Below, piece by piece: positions 7,808-18,022 of a DNA stretch of 64,000 nt. This stretch comes from Azospirillum griseum (GTDB lineage: Bacteria > Pseudomonadota > Alphaproteobacteria > Azospirillales > Azospirillaceae), in NCBI RefSeq assembly GCF_003966125.1, contig NZ_RXMA01000027.1, positions 1-64,000 of the forward strand, in the 5' to 3' direction. The position numbers and the translations under genes were made by a program. The notes under the pieces are model-generated. The model worked only from the letters and a program-made list of their open reading frames with translations. It did no database searches and had not been told where the DNA came from. Each line of letters opens with the position of its first letter. The stretch's first letter is position 1.

Positions 7808-10800
7808 ATGGCTCTGGCACCGGTGTCACTGGCAAACGTGTCGCTTGACGACAAATACGCGCTGGACGAAGGGCGCGTTTACCTCACCGGCACTCAAGCG
7901 TTGGTGCGCCTGCCGATGTTGCAGCGCCAACGGGATCTGGCGGCCGGCCTGAACACCGGCTGTTTTATTTCGGGTTATCGCGGCTCGCCCTTGGGCGGTT
8001 TCGATCAAAATCTGTGGAACGCCCGGAAATTTTTGGAAAAGAACCACATCCGTTTCCAACCCGGCGTGAACGAGGAGCTGGGGGCGACCGCCGTGTGGGG
8101 CAGCCAACAGGTCGGCATGTTCAAGGGGGCCAAATACGACGGCGTCTTTGCCATGTGGTACGGCAAGGGGCCGGGCGTGGACCGCTCCGGCGACGTGTTC
8201 AAGCACGCCAACGCGGCGGGAACCTCCAAACACGGCGGCGTGCTGGTGCTGACCGGTGACGACCACAATTCCAAATCCTCGACCTTCCCGCACCAGTCCG
8301 AACACGCCTACATGCATTCGATGATTCCGGTGCTGAATCCGTCGGGCGTTCAGGAGATTTTGGATTACGGCCTGATCGGCTGGCAGATGAGCCGTTTTTC
8401 CGGCTGCTGGATCGCGATGAAGACCATCGCGGAAACGGTGGACACCTCGGCGTCGGTCACCATCAACCCGCAGCGCGTCAACCCGATCATCCCCGCCGAT
8501 TTCCCCATGCCCGCCGGGGGCCTGAACATCCGTTGGCCCGATCCGCCGCTGGAGCAGGAACACCGGCTGATGAAGCACAAGCTTTACGCCGCCCTCGCCT
8601 TCGCCCGCGCCAACAAGCTGGATCAGGTGGTGATGGCCAGCCCGCGCCCGCGCTTTGGCATCGTCACCACCGGCAAGAGCTACCTCGACGTTCGTCAGGC
8701 CTTTGACGAGCTGGGCATCAGCGAGGAGATGGCGGCCGATTGGGGCATCACCGTCTACAAGGTCGGCATGCCCTGGCCGCTGGAACGCGACGGCGTGCGC
8801 CACTTCGCCGAAGGGCTGGAGGAGATCGTCGTTGTCGAGGAAAAGCGCGCGGTCATCGAAAACCAGTTGAAGGAACAGCTTTACAACTGGAACCCCGACG
8901 TCCGCCCGAAGGTGGTCGGCAAGTTCGACGAAGGCGGGGACTGGATCCTGCCCAGTGCCGGTGAACTGTCGCCCGCGCAGATCGCCGTGGTGATCGGGCG
9001 GCGGTTGCAGCGCTTCATCGACAACGAGAATCTCGCCAACCGCATCGCCTTCCTCGACGCCCAGGAAAAGCAGAAGGCCCACGCCGCCCGCGTGATCCGC
9101 AAGCCGACCTTCTGTTCGGGCTGCCCGCACAACACCTCCACCGTGGTGCCGGAAGGCAGCCGCGCGCTGGGCGGCATCGGCTGCCATTACATGGCGACCT
9201 GGCTGGACCGCAAGACCGACACCTTCACCCAGATGGGCGGTGAAGGTGTGCCGTGGGTGGGTCAGGCTCCCTTCACCGACGAAACCCACATCTTCGCCAA
9301 TCTGGGCGACGGCACCTATTTCCATTCCGGCATCCTGGCGATCCGCCAGTCGATCGCCGCCAAGGTCAACATCACCTACAAGATCCTGTTCAACGACGCC
9401 GTCGCCATGACCGGCGGCCAGCCGTTCGACGGGACCCAGACCGTGCAATCCATCGCCCACACCCTGCGGGCGGAGGGCGTGACCCGCATCACCGTCGTCA
9501 CCGACGAGCCGGAGAAATACGGCATCGGCAGCGGCCTGCCGCAATACACCACGGTCGAACACCGCGACGACCTGGACCGCGTGCAAAAGGAGCTGCGCGA
9601 GGTCGCCGGGACCAGCGTCCTGATCTACGACCAGACCTGCGCCACCGAAAAACGCCGCCGCCGCAAGCGCGGCAAGATGGTCGATCCGGCCAAGCGCGTG
9701 GTCATCAACGAGCTGGTGTGCGAGGGCTGCGGCGATTGCTCGGCCAAATCCTCCTGCGTGTCGGTGACGCCGCTGGAAACCGAATTCGGCCGCAAGCGGC
9801 AGATCGATCAATCCTCCTGCAACAAGGATTTCTCCTGCACCAAGGGCTTCTGCCCCAGCTTCGTGACGGTCGAAGGCGGCAAGCTGCGCAAACCCACCCC
9901 CGCCGCCGCCAAGGCGGTGGACGGCAGCCCCCTGCCCGCCCCCACCCTGCCCAGCTTTGACAAGACCTGGGGCCTGTATGTGACCGGCGTCGGCGGGACC
10001 GGCGTCGTCACCATCGGCGCGCTGCTGGGCATGGCCGCCCACATCGAGGGCAAGGGCGTCGGCGTGCTCGACATGACCGGTCTGGCGCAAAAGGGCGGGG
10101 CCGTGACCAGCCACATCCGCATCGGGCGGACGCCGGAGGACATCCATTCCGTCCGCATCGCGGCGGGCGGGGCCGACGCGGTTCTGGGCTGCGACATCGT
10201 CGTCGCGGCGGCGGGCGACGGCTTGTCAAAGATGCGGTCGGGCCACACCCGCGCCGTGGTCAACACGCACGACGCCATCACCGCCGACTTCATCAAGCAG
10301 CCGGACATGGTGATCCCGGTCCGCGATCTGGTCGGTGACATCCGCAAGGCCTGCGGCGGCGACGCCATGGTCGATGCGCTGGACGCCACCCGTCTGGCCA
10401 CCGCGCTGCTGGGCGACAGCCTGTACGCCAACCCCTTCCTGATGGGCTACGCCTGGCAAAAGGGCCTGATCCCGTTGAGCGAGGCGGCGATCCTGAAGGC
10501 CATCGAGCTGAACGGCGTGGCGGTCAAGCTGAACCTGGACGCCTTCCAGTGGGGCCGCCGCGCCGCCGTGGACCGCGCCAGCGTCGAGGCCGCCGCCACC
10601 CCGCCCGCCCCGGTGGAGGTCGGCGGAGCCTCGCTGCTGCTCGACCAGCGCCGCGCCTCCACCAGTCTGGAGGAGGTCATCGACCGCCGCAGCCGCTTCC
10701 TGACCGATTACCAGGACAGCGCCTACGCCGCCCGTTACCACGCCCTGGTCGATTGGACCCGGCGGATCGAGGGCCAGAAGGTTCCGGGTTCCACGGTGCT

Positions 10801-11326
10801 GACCGAGGCCGTCGCCCGCGCCCACTTCAAGCTGCTGGCCTACAAGGACGAGTATGAGGTCGCCCGCCTCTACACCGACAGCGGTTTCCTGGAAAATCTG
10901 AATCGCCAGTTCGAAGGCGATTGGAAGCTGACCTTCCACATGGCCCCGCCGGTGATGGGCGAGGTTGGCGAGGATGGCGGCGAGCCGAAGAAGAAGACCT
11001 TCGGCCCCTGGATGCTGCCGGTCCTGCGCCTGCTGGCCAAGGGCAAGCGCCTGCGCGGCACCCGGTTCGACCCGTTCGGCCGCACCGAGGAGCGCCGCCA
11101 GGAGCGCCAGTTGATCGCCGAGTATGAAGCGGTGATGGGCGAGGTTCTGCACAGCCTGACCGCCGACACGCTGGCCCTGGCCGTGGAGATCGCCAGCCTG
11201 CCGATGGAGATGCGCGGCTACGGCCCGGTGAAGGCCCGCAACGTCACCACCGCCAAGACCAAGGAAGCCAAGCTGCTGGCCCGCTTCCGCAACCCGGTCA
11301 CGGCGCAGGCGCTGGCGGCGGAGTAA
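7808..11326 (+). CDS. indolepyruvate ferredoxin oxidoreductase, fused alpha-beta
   Basis: Thiamine-diphosphate enzyme (1172 aa) that oxidatively decarboxylates indolepyruvate or other aryl pyruvates and passes electrons to ferredoxin. The N-terminal pyruvate-oxidoreductase-like part includes GYRGSPLGGFDQNL. The TPP-binding part begins near residue 434 (FCSGCPHNTST, then GGIGCHYMA and GQPFDGTQTV). A 4Fe-4S segment follows near residue 636 (VCEGCGDCSAKSSC, then a further Cys cluster). The gamma-type domain starts near residue 727 (GVGGTGVVTIGALLGMAAH, GLAQKGGAVTSH). This is the long single-chain proteobacterial form. In Azospirillum it would compete with indole-3-acetate synthesis for indolepyruvate. 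It is monocistronic, with a terminator directly downstream. Confidence 0.93.
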   Translation: MALAPVSLANVSLDDKYALDEGRVYLTGTQALVRLPMLQRQRDLAAGLNTGCFISGYRGSPLGGFDQNLWNARKFLEKNHIRFQPGVNEELGATAVWGSQQVGMFKGAKYDGVFAMWYGKGPGVDRSGDVFKHANAAGTSKHGGVLVLTGDDHNSKSSTFPHQSEHAYMHSMIPVLNPSGVQEILDYGLIGWQMSRFSGCWIAMKTIAETVDTSASVTINPQRVNPIIPADFPMPAGGLNIRWPDPPLEQEHRLMKHKLYAALAFARANKLDQVVMASPRPRFGIVTTGKSYLDVRQAFDELGISEEMAADWGITVYKVGMPWPLERDGVRHFAEGLEEIVVVEEKRAVIENQLKEQLYNWNPDVRPKVVGKFDEGGDWILPSAGELSPAQIAVVIGRRLQRFIDNENLANRIAFLDAQEKQKAHAARVIRKPTFCSGCPHNTSTVVPEGSRALGGIGCHYMATWLDRKTDTFTQMGGEGVPWVGQAPFTDETHIFANLGDGTYFHSGILAIRQSIAAKVNITYKILFNDAVAMTGGQPFDGTQTVQSIAHTLRAEGVTRITVVTDEPEKYGIGSGLPQYTTVEHRDDLDRVQKELREVAGTSVLIYDQTCATEKRRRRKRGKMVDPAKRVVINELVCEGCGDCSAKSSCVSVTPLETEFGRKRQIDQSSCNKDFSCTKGFCPSFVTVEGGKLRKPTPAAAKAVDGSPLPAPTLPSFDKTWGLYVTGVGGTGVVTIGALLGMAAHIEGKGVGVLDMTGLAQKGGAVTSHIRIGRTPEDIHSVRIAAGGADAVLGCDIVVAAAGDGLSKMRSGHTRAVVNTHDAITADFIKQPDMVIPVRDLVGDIRKACGGDAMVDALDATRLATALLGDSLYANPFLMGYAWQKGLIPLSEAAILKAIELNGVAVKLNLDAFQWGRRAAVDRASVEAAATPPAPVEVGGASLLLDQRRASTSLEEVIDRRSRFLTDYQDSAYAARYHALVDWTRRIEGQKVPGSTVLTEAVARAHFKLLAYKDEYEVARLYTDSGFLENLNRQFEGDWKLTFHMAPPVMGEVGEDGGEPKKKTFGPWMLPVLRLLAKGKRLRGTRFDPFGRTEERRQERQLIAEYEAVMGEVLHSLTADTLALAVEIASLPMEMRGYGPVKARNVTTAKTKEAKLLARFRNPVTAQALAAE

Positions 11327-11351
11327 TTCCATCACCTGAACACCGCGCAGC

Positions 11352-11383
11352 GGGGCGGAGGATCGGTCTCCTCCGCCCCTTTT
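11352..11383 (+). terminator. rho-independent terminator after ior
   Basis: Perfect 11-base stem (GGGGCGGAGGA with TCCTCCGCCCC), a six-base loop and TTTT, 26 bases after the stop codon. Confidence 0.9.
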
Positions 11384-11630
11384 GCATCAGAAGGTTGATC
11401 CGATAACAATACCGCAGCCCAAACAGGTTAGAATTTTACTTTAGGTTGTTTGCTCATTCGAAATCATACCTTTGTTTGCGCCACTGTTTCATCTTGTTTC
11501 AATTGAATCCAATTCAAACATCTTGATTTTTTCGCTCAATCTTACGTGATTATCTTTCGTATCGTGCGACTCGGTTGAAAAACTGCACGGCCACACACGG
11601 CCTCACCAGATCATCCGGGAGAATCACGCC

Positions 11631-12890
11631 ATGACCACCGCAACGCCGTTCCCCCTGCTTCAGCAGGTGTTCTCGCTGTCCATGTGGTCCAACACCGCGG
11701 CCAAGACGAAGGACAGCACCCCGTCCGCCCTGGGTGGCATCCTCTACACGAATTTCACCGACAAGCAGTCAACCTACTCCGCCTATGTGCCCGATTGGTC
11801 GATTGTCTGGGGGCCTGCCGTGTTCACCGCAGGGGACAGCGGCAACAGCCTGGTCAGCGAAGCCGGCATCCTGATGCCGAAGAACAGCACCGGGATGGCC
11901 GACAACGCGATTCTCGTGGCGCACAACGCCACCAGCAACACCTACGTCGTCGCCATCGCCGCCACCAATCCGCAATCGGTCTATGACTGGTTGAACGAGG
12001 ATTTCCAGACCGACAGCGCGGTCCCCTTCAACCCGGTCGGAGCTCCCCTGGACCCGTCCGTCACCTACGGCAACATTTCGGCGGGCACAAAGCTGGGCAT
12101 CACCATTCTGCAAAACCTGATGCCACAGGCCGCGCCGAAAGACGGCCCCACCATTCCCGAGATCGGTGTCACGCTGCAAAGCTATCTGGCCAGCGTGGCA
12201 TCGACCGACGCGACGCTGATTTTCACCGGCCACAGCCTGGGCGGCGCGCTCTCCCCAACCCTGGCCTTCAGCCTGTACCCGTCAAAGACCGCGCAAGCGG
12301 TCTGGGAACGGGTTCTGGTCCTGCCGACCGCCGGGGCGACTCCGGGGGATGGCACCTTCGCCACCGCCTTCAACACCGTTTTTCCGACCTATGTCGATCC
12401 GAACAGCACGACCCTGCCCAACACCTTCAACAACGATCTGTGGAACAGCTACGACGTGGTTCCGCACGCCTGGGATCATCTGCAAGGCAACAGCTTCCCG
12501 ACCTACGTCGCGCCGCCCCCCGACGCGCTGAAACTGATCAAACCCTGCATCTACGGCCATTTGATCCTGGGGGCTGCGGAAACCATCCCGGCTTTGGTCA
12601 ACACGGCGGTCAACCACGCGGCCAAGGCGGGCGTCACCTACACGCCGATTCAAAACATCGAATTGCCGGGTGCCACGGTGAACACCGACATCGCCACCGT
12701 GATCGGTTTCGTCACCACGCTGATTGAACAGCATGTCGGTGCCTACTTTGACCTGATCGGCGTGTCGGCGATCCACGATGACCAGACCAGCTTCTGGCAG
12801 GAGGTGATCGTTCTCGTCATCAACGACCTGTTCCCGGGTCTGCTGCCCAACCCGGTCAACCCGCCGACGGACGCCAACGCGACGGCGTGA
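11631..12890 (+). CDS. class-3 lipase-like alpha/beta hydrolase
   Basis: Protein of 419 aa with the nucleophile elbow TGHSLGGALSP (Ser202) of class-3 lipases and related fungal-type triacylglycerol lipases. Around it lie ILVAHNATSNTYVVAIAATNP upstream and a C-terminal HDDQTSFWQEV segment that could hold the catalytic His. There is no N-terminal signal peptide or membrane segment, so it is either cytoplasmic or leaves by a route that does not cleave the N-terminus. The gene stands alone behind an AT-rich leader of over 200 bases. A substrate cannot be named; an esterase or phospholipase is equally possible. Confidence 0.75.
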   Translation: MTTATPFPLLQQVFSLSMWSNTAAKTKDSTPSALGGILYTNFTDKQSTYSAYVPDWSIVWGPAVFTAGDSGNSLVSEAGILMPKNSTGMADNAILVAHNATSNTYVVAIAATNPQSVYDWLNEDFQTDSAVPFNPVGAPLDPSVTYGNISAGTKLGITILQNLMPQAAPKDGPTIPEIGVTLQSYLASVASTDATLIFTGHSLGGALSPTLAFSLYPSKTAQAVWERVLVLPTAGATPGDGTFATAFNTVFPTYVDPNSTTLPNTFNNDLWNSYDVVPHAWDHLQGNSFPTYVAPPPDALKLIKPCIYGHLILGAAETIPALVNTAVNHAAKAGVTYTPIQNIELPGATVNTDIATVIGFVTTLIEQHVGAYFDLIGVSAIHDDQTSFWQEVIVLVINDLFPGLLPNPVNPPTDANATA

Positions 12891-12913
12891 CCCGCTGCCA
12901 AGCCCTTATCGGC

Positions 12914-12952
12914 CTCCCATCGGGCCAAGACCGCGTCTTGACCCGATGGGAG
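12914..12952. terminator. bidirectional terminator-type hairpin
   Basis: An 11-base stem (CTCCCATCGGG/CCCGATGGGAG), one mismatch and a further 6-base stem (CAAGAC/GTCTTG) with a 3-base loop, between the convergent lipase and chemoreceptor genes. It lacks a good U run on either side. Confidence 0.6.
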
Positions 12953-12987
12953 CGTCGATCCCTGAGCGGCCTTCCCGAGCGACCGCG

Positions 12988-14673
12988 TCAGCCCGCGCGG
13001 ATGCCGCTGATGAAGCGGTCCATCTGGCGGGTCAGCGCTTCGGATTGGGCCAGCAGGTCGGCGGCGGCGGCCTGGACCTGGGCGGCACCGGTGCCGGTTT
13101 CCCCGGCCATCTTCTGCATCCCCGACACGTTGCTGACCACCTCCTGCGCGCCGTGCGAAGCCTGCTGGACGTTGCGGGCGATTTCGCGGGTGGCCGCCCC
13201 CTGCTCCTCCACCGCCGAGGCGATGGTGGTGGCGGTCTGGTTGACGCTGGTGATCGATCCGCTGATGCCGTCGATGGCGCTGACCACCGACCGGGTGGCG
13301 GATTGGATGGTCCCGATCTGGGTGCTGATTTCCTCGGTCGCCTTGGCGGTTTGACCGGCCAGCGCCTTCACCTCGTTCGCGACGACGGCGAAGCCCTTGC
13401 CCGCTTCCCCGGCGCGCGCGGCCTCGATGGTCGCGTTGAGCGCCAGCAGGTTGGTTTGGCTGGCAATCGCGTTGATGAGGTTGACCACGTCGCCGATCTT
13501 GCTGGCCGCCGCCGTCAACCCATCGACGATCTCCGCCGTGCGGCGGGTCTCGTCCACCGCCTTGCGGCTGAGATCGGCCGAGCGCGTGACCTCGGCGCTG
13601 ATTTCCTGAATGGAGGACGCCAACTGTTCGGCGGCGGCGGCGACGATCTGGATGCCCGACCCGGCGTCGGACGCGGCCCGCAAGGTGACGTCGGATTGCC
13701 CGGTGGCGCGGTTGGCGATGTCGGCCAGGACCGACGAGGTCGAACGCAATTGCCCGGCCTGCGCGGCCACGCCATCGACGATGGACTTGATTTGCGTTTC
13801 AAAGCCATCGGCCAGCGCCAGCATGCCTTGGCGGCGCTCCTGTTCGGCGCGGGCCTGGGCCTGCTCGCTGTCCTGGCGCAAGGCGCTCATCGACAGGCTG
13901 TTGTCCTTGAAGACCTGGACCGCCTTGGCCATGTCGCCGATTTCGTCCCGACGGTCCGCACCCTCGACCAGGATCGAGACGTCGCCACCGGCCAGACCGC
14001 GCATTCCCTTGGCCAGATCGGTGATCGGGCGGGTGATCGCCTTGCCCAAACACAGCGACGCCAGCAGCATCACCGCCACGACCATGGCGATGACGATCAA
14101 TTGCTGTTGCAGTTCGGCGGCAAAGGCCGCGTCGATGTCGTCCACATAGACGCCCGACGCAATGACCCAATCCCACGGAGCGAACAGCGCGTCGTAGGAG
14201 ATTTTCTGGAACAGCGCGGTCCCGCCATTCGGTTTTGTGAAACGGTAGGTCGTGTAACCGCCGCCCGCCTGCGCGTTGGCGATCTGGTGCCGCAGGAAGG
14301 CAAAGCCGTCGGAATCCTTTTCATCCAGGCGGAGCTTGCCTTCCAACTCCTTGCGCGTCCCATGGACCTCGGTCACGCCCTTGGTGTTGTAGATGAAGAA
14401 ATAATCACCCTTGCCATAGCGCAGCGCGCGGATCGTGCTCTTGGCCCGCTCCTTGGCTTCCGCCTCCGGCAAGGTCCCGTTTTGCGCTTCGCGATGGTAG
14501 TATGTTGCGATGCTGACCGCAGTCTCGACGACATTTCGGACAGATGATTTTCTGTCCTCCACCATCGCCCCCTTCAAATTGATCATGTTGTAATAAATGA
14601 TCGCGAAGGTGCACAGCAGGATCAAGGCCACCAAGGCCATGATCTTTTTGGTGATGCTCAGATTCTTCAGCAC
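12988..14673 (-). CDS. methyl-accepting chemotaxis protein, single Cache type
   Basis: Chemoreceptor of 561 aa. A first TM (about residues 9-28) precedes a periplasmic sCache_2-like domain ([11 protein letters not shown], then [28 protein letters not shown]). A second TM (near 190-212) leads to HAMP ([19 protein letters not shown]) and a long MA signalling domain with the hairpin tip [20 protein letters not shown]. There is no C-terminal pentapeptide tether. I chose the GTG at 14673, preceded by GGAGAG, because the upstream ATG would add 26 unrelated residues. sCache_2 receptors often bind small carboxylates; the ligand here is unknown. Confidence 0.9.
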   Translation of the reverse strand: MLKNLSITKKIMALVALILLCTFAIIYYNMINLKGAMVEDRKSSVRNVVETAVSIATYYHREAQNGTLPEAEAKERAKSTIRALRYGKGDYFFIYNTKGVTEVHGTRKELEGKLRLDEKDSDGFAFLRHQIANAQAGGGYTTYRFTKPNGGTALFQKISYDALFAPWDWVIASGVYVDDIDAAFAAELQQQLIVIAMVVAVMLLASLCLGKAITRPITDLAKGMRGLAGGDVSILVEGADRRDEIGDMAKAVQVFKDNSLSMSALRQDSEQAQARAEQERRQGMLALADGFETQIKSIVDGVAAQAGQLRSTSSVLADIANRATGQSDVTLRAASDAGSGIQIVAAAAEQLASSIQEISAEVTRSADLSRKAVDETRRTAEIVDGLTAAASKIGDVVNLINAIASQTNLLALNATIEAARAGEAGKGFAVVANEVKALAGQTAKATEEISTQIGTIQSATRSVVSAIDGISGSITSVNQTATTIASAVEEQGAATREIARNVQQASHGAQEVVSNVSGMQKMAGETGTGAAQVQAAAADLLAQSEALTRQMDRFISGIRAG

Positions 14674-15001
14674 AGTCAAACTCTCCGCCTGGGGGCGCCC
14701 ATGTGGTTTTTTTGCAAGAAATGCTTGTTTGGGCGCGGCGACCGTTGCCAAATCCTGACCAGTCGATCAAGGAAAAAGGCGGCGATGTGTGCAGATCGTG
14801 CACACGCCCACGCAACCATGAGCGAAACAGCGTCAACACAGGGCGGAAAACGTCACAAGATTGCCGCAGCCTTCGGTTGGACGCGCAACTGTTATGAAGG
14901 GACCGCAGAGCGCACGCGCGACCCTATACGTCTAGCCCACGACTCGGGAATGACGGGATCCGACAAGGTCGGATGAACCGGACGGTTGAGCGGGTAGAGG
15001 C
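14674..15001. other. intergenic region, nothing recognised
   Basis: 328 bases between the chemoreceptor start and the end of the GntR-type gene. The chemoreceptor promoter must be here. I see no convincing promoter boxes, terminator or small gene. Confidence 0.3.
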
Positions 15002-15691
15002 TCACTCCAACGGGACCGCCGCCCCCAGAACCGGGGCGATGAAGCGCTGGAGTTGGCCGACGATCTGGCGGGCGTGGTCGCCGCCCTGGCGTTCGGCGGT
15101 GTCGGCGTCGCCCGCCTCGATCACCGCGATCATCGCGTCGTGTTCGCGCACGAACTCTTGCGGCAGCGAGTCCTGATAGCTGCGGTAATACAGCCGCAGC
15201 AGGCGCATGCCGTCGTTCAGCAACCGTTCGAACAGGTCGGTGTAATAGCGGTTCCCCCCGGCCTGCGCGATGGCCAAGTGAAAATTGCGGTTGCTCTCCA
15301 GCATGGCGATGGCGTCGGACGCGGCGACGGCGGCGGCGAACTCCGCCTGGGCGGCGCGCATCCGCGCCAAATCCTCCGGCTTGCGGCGCAGCGCGGCCAG
15401 ACGGCCGGTGACGCGGTACATCAGCGTCAGCGCGTCGAGGTAATGCGGCACGCTTTCAAAATCCAACGCCGTCACCACCGTGTTGCGGTTGGGCAGCGTC
15501 GTCGCCAACCCATCGGCGACCAGCTTTTGCAACGCCTCCCGCACCGGGGTGCGCGACATGCCGAAGCGGGCCGACAGGTCCGTTTCGTCCAACGCGGCAC
15601 CGGGGGCCAACGACATGTTGAGAATGTCGGCCTTCAGCGCGTCGTAGATCTTTTGCGGGCCGCCGCCGCGCCGGGGGGGATCGTTCGTCAT
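15002..15691 (-). CDS. GntR/FadR-type (FCD) regulator of the hydroxyproline operon
   Basis: Regulator of 229 aa with an N-terminal winged helix (YDALKADILNMSLAPGAALD, then DLSARFGMSRTPVREALQKL) and a C-terminal all-helical FCD ligand domain that has metal-site-type histidines (NRNFHLAIAQAGGN, REHDAMIAVIEAGD). It is divergent from the hydroxyproline genes with about 88 bases between starts, the usual place for the pathway's repressor. Two closely spaced ATGs exist (15697 and 15691); the second has AAGAAG at better spacing. The inducer is probably a hydroxyproline isomer or pathway intermediate (inference). Confidence 0.88.
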   Translation of the reverse strand: MTNDPPRRGGGPQKIYDALKADILNMSLAPGAALDETDLSARFGMSRTPVREALQKLVADGLATTLPNRNTVVTALDFESVPHYLDALTLMYRVTGRLAALRRKPEDLARMRAAQAEFAAAVAASDAIAMLESNRNFHLAIAQAGGNRYYTDLFERLLNDGMRLLRLYYRSYQDSLPQEFVREHDAMIAVIEAGDADTAERQGGDHARQIVGQLQRFIAPVLGAAVPLE

Positions 15692-15706
15692 ACCCATCTT
15701 CTTAAC

Positions 15707-15748
15707 TTGACGGCGCGTCCATTTCAAATATACAAATTGGATACAAAT
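15707..15748 (+). promoter_or_regulatory. hydroxyproline operon promoter with repeated operator-like motif
   Basis: TTGACG (15707-15712) and TATACA (15729-15734) are spaced 16 bases. Two ATACAAAT boxes (15730-15737 and 15741-15748) lie exactly 11 bases apart, one helical turn, over and just after the -10 box. They are AT-rich, unlike the flanks, and resemble FadR/VanR-type half sites. A repressor here would block transcription directly. Confidence 0.6.
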
Positions 15749-15779
15749 ACTCACCCCCCCCGGACAGGAGTTCACCCGC

Positions 15780-16712
15780 ATGGATCCGCGCCAACGCTGG
15801 AAGGGGGTTTTCCCCGCCGTCACCACCCAGTTCCGCGATGATTTCTCGCTGGACACGGCGGCCACCGCCAAGGTCATCGGCGCGTTGATCGATGATGGCG
15901 TGTCGGGCCTGATCGTCGGCGGCACGGTGGGCGAGAACACCGCCCTGACCCTGGCGGAAAAGCAGGAGCTGGTGGAAACGGCGGTGGCGGTGTCGGCGGG
16001 CCGGGTTCCGGTGATCGTCGGCGTGGCCGAATACACCACCGAGCTGGCCGCGACGACGGCGCGGATGGCGGCCAAGGCCGGGGCGCATGGGTTGATGGTG
16101 CTGCCCGCCATGGTCTATCCGGCCAAGCCGCGCGAAACGCTGGCGCATTTCCGGGGCGTGGCGGCGGCGACCGACCTGCCGATCATGCTCTACAACAACC
16201 CGCCCGCCTACCGCACCGACGTGACGCCGGTGATGCTGGCCACCCTGGCCGATGTGGACACCATCGTGGCGTTCAAGGAATCCTCGGGCGACACCCGGCG
16301 CATCGTCGATGTCCGCAACATGACCGGCGACCGCTTCATCCCGCTGTGCGGCCTGGACGACGTGGTGTTGGAAAGCGTGCTGCTGGGCGCGGTCGGCTGG
16401 ATTTCCGGCATGTCGAACATCTTCCCGCGCGAAGGGGAGACGCTGTTCCGGCTGGCCCGCGACCGTCGCCTGGACGAAGCGCTGCCGATCTATGACTGGT
16501 TCATGCCGTTGCTCCATCTGGACGCCCGCGCCGATCTGGTGCAGAGCATCAAGCTGGCCGAACACATCGCCGGGCGCGGCGGCCTGCTGACCCGTCCACC
16601 CCGCCTGCCGCTGGAAGGGGCCGAGCGCGACGAGGTCGAAGCCATCGTCCGCAAGGCGCTGGCCACCCGCCCGGTCCTGCCCGACGTCGGCCTGCCGCCG
16701 CTGAAGGCCTGA
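15780..16712 (+). CDS. DHDPS-family pyrroline-4-hydroxy-2-carboxylate deaminase
   Basis: Class I aldolase-like enzyme of 310 aa in the dihydrodipicolinate synthase family. Schiff-base Lys166 lies in AFKESSGD and Tyr138 in LYNNPPAY; GGTVGENTAL is the substrate-binding loop. In hydroxyproline degradation this family converts 1-pyrroline-4-hydroxy-2-carboxylate to 2-oxoglutarate semialdehyde. The assignment rests on being directly upstream of a FAD oxidase and a hydroxyproline epimerase. It is the first gene of the operon. KDG aldolase or DHDPS would be the alternatives but do not fit the neighbours. Confidence 0.85.
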   Translation: MDPRQRWKGVFPAVTTQFRDDFSLDTAATAKVIGALIDDGVSGLIVGGTVGENTALTLAEKQELVETAVAVSAGRVPVIVGVAEYTTELAATTARMAAKAGAHGLMVLPAMVYPAKPRETLAHFRGVAAATDLPIMLYNNPPAYRTDVTPVMLATLADVDTIVAFKESSGDTRRIVDVRNMTGDRFIPLCGLDDVVLESVLLGAVGWISGMSNIFPREGETLFRLARDRRLDEALPIYDWFMPLLHLDARADLVQSIKLAEHIAGRGGLLTRPPRLPLEGAERDEVEAIVRKALATRPVLPDVGLPPLKA

Positions 16713-16744
16713 TCGCACCACTCGGTTTGAGGAGACCACCCGTC

Positions 16745-17992
16745 ATGCGCATCGCCGTCGTCGGAGGGGGCGTCATCGGCGTCACCATCGCCCATGCCCT
16801 GCTCGACGGCGGCCATGCGGTGACGATCATCGACCGCGAGGGCTTCGGCGCGCAGGCGTCGGGCCGCAACGCCGGCTGGATCGCCCACGCCGACATCCTG
16901 CCGCTGGCCGGCCCCAAGGCGTGGCGCAACCTGCCGCGCTGGCTGTGCGACCCGCTGGGGCCGTTGACCATCCGCCCGGCCTATCTGCCCGCGATCCTGC
17001 CCTGGATGCTGCGCTTCGTCGCCGCGTCCAGCCCGCAGCGGATCGAGGCGTCCACCCACGCCATCGCCGCCCTGAACGGGGCCGCCCTGCCCGCCTGGAA
17101 ACGGCGGCTGGCGGCGCTGGACCTGACCGACGCGCTGGTGGAGCGCGGTCAAGTGTCGGTCTGGAGCGACGCCAGCGCCTTTGCCCAGTTCCCGGCCCTG
17201 GCCAAACGCCAGCGGGATCTTGGCGTTCCGGTGCAGACCCTGACCGCGCCGGAGGTGGCGGAACTGGAACCCGCCTTTGGCCGCGCCGTCGCCAGCGGCT
17301 GGATCCAGGGGGGCGCACATTACCCAACGGTGCCGCACGTCACCGACCCCGCCGATCTGACCGAACGCCTGGGGCAACGGGCCGTCGCGCGCGGGGCTGA
17401 GGTCGTCACCGGTGCCGTGCAGTCCTTCGCCGCGCGCGGCGACGGGGTGAGCGTGCGCTTTGCCAACGGCACCGAACTGGCCGCCGACCGCGCCGTGCTG
17501 GCGCTGGGGGCATGGTCGAAGCCGCTGGCGGCGACGGCGGGCGACCGGGTGCCGCTCGACACCGAACGCGGCTACAACGTCACCACCACGGCGGGAACGC
17601 TCGGCCTGTCGCGCCCGGTGATGTATGAGGGGCACGGCTTCGTCACCTCCCCGCTCGCCTGCGGCGACCGCATCGGCGGGGCGGTGGAGTTCGCCGGGTT
17701 GGACGCCGATCCCAACTACGCCCGCGTGGACGCCCTGCTGGGCAAGCTGCGCCGCTTCCTGCCCGATCTGGGCGCGGTGGAGGGCGTGCGGCGGCTGTGC
17801 TTCCGCCCGTCGATCCCGGACAGCCTGCCGGTCATCGGCACCGCGTCCGCCATCCCGCAGGTGATCCACGCCTTCGGCCACGGGCATTATGGTTTGACAC
17901 AGGCGGCGATCACCGCCGAACTGGTGGCGGCCCAGATCGACCGCCGCGCCCCGCCGCTGCCGCTCGACGCCTTTTCCCCGCAACGCTTCTGA
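16745..17992 (+). CDS. FAD-dependent D-hydroxyproline oxidase/dehydrogenase
   Basis: D-amino-acid-oxidase-fold enzyme (415 aa). It has an N-terminal Rossmann FAD motif (AVVGGGVIGVTIAHALL, then IIDREGFGAQASGRNAG) and a C-terminal FAD-contact stretch (HAFGHGHYGLTQAAITAELVA). Next to the epimerase and deaminase it should oxidise cis-4-hydroxy-D-proline to the pyrroline intermediate. This is a single-subunit form rather than the three-subunit LhpBEF type, since no 2Fe-2S or second FAD subunit lies alongside. The start follows GAGGAG; it is 32 bases after the deaminase stop. Confidence 0.85.
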   Translation: MRIAVVGGGVIGVTIAHALLDGGHAVTIIDREGFGAQASGRNAGWIAHADILPLAGPKAWRNLPRWLCDPLGPLTIRPAYLPAILPWMLRFVAASSPQRIEASTHAIAALNGAALPAWKRRLAALDLTDALVERGQVSVWSDASAFAQFPALAKRQRDLGVPVQTLTAPEVAELEPAFGRAVASGWIQGGAHYPTVPHVTDPADLTERLGQRAVARGAEVVTGAVQSFAARGDGVSVRFANGTELAADRAVLALGAWSKPLAATAGDRVPLDTERGYNVTTTAGTLGLSRPVMYEGHGFVTSPLACGDRIGGAVEFAGLDADPNYARVDALLGKLRRFLPDLGAVEGVRRLCFRPSIPDSLPVIGTASAIPQVIHAFGHGHYGLTQAAITAELVAAQIDRRAPPLPLDAFSPQRF

Positions 17993-18022
17993 TCCCGGCC
18001 CGCCCGCGAAAGGTCCAACCCC

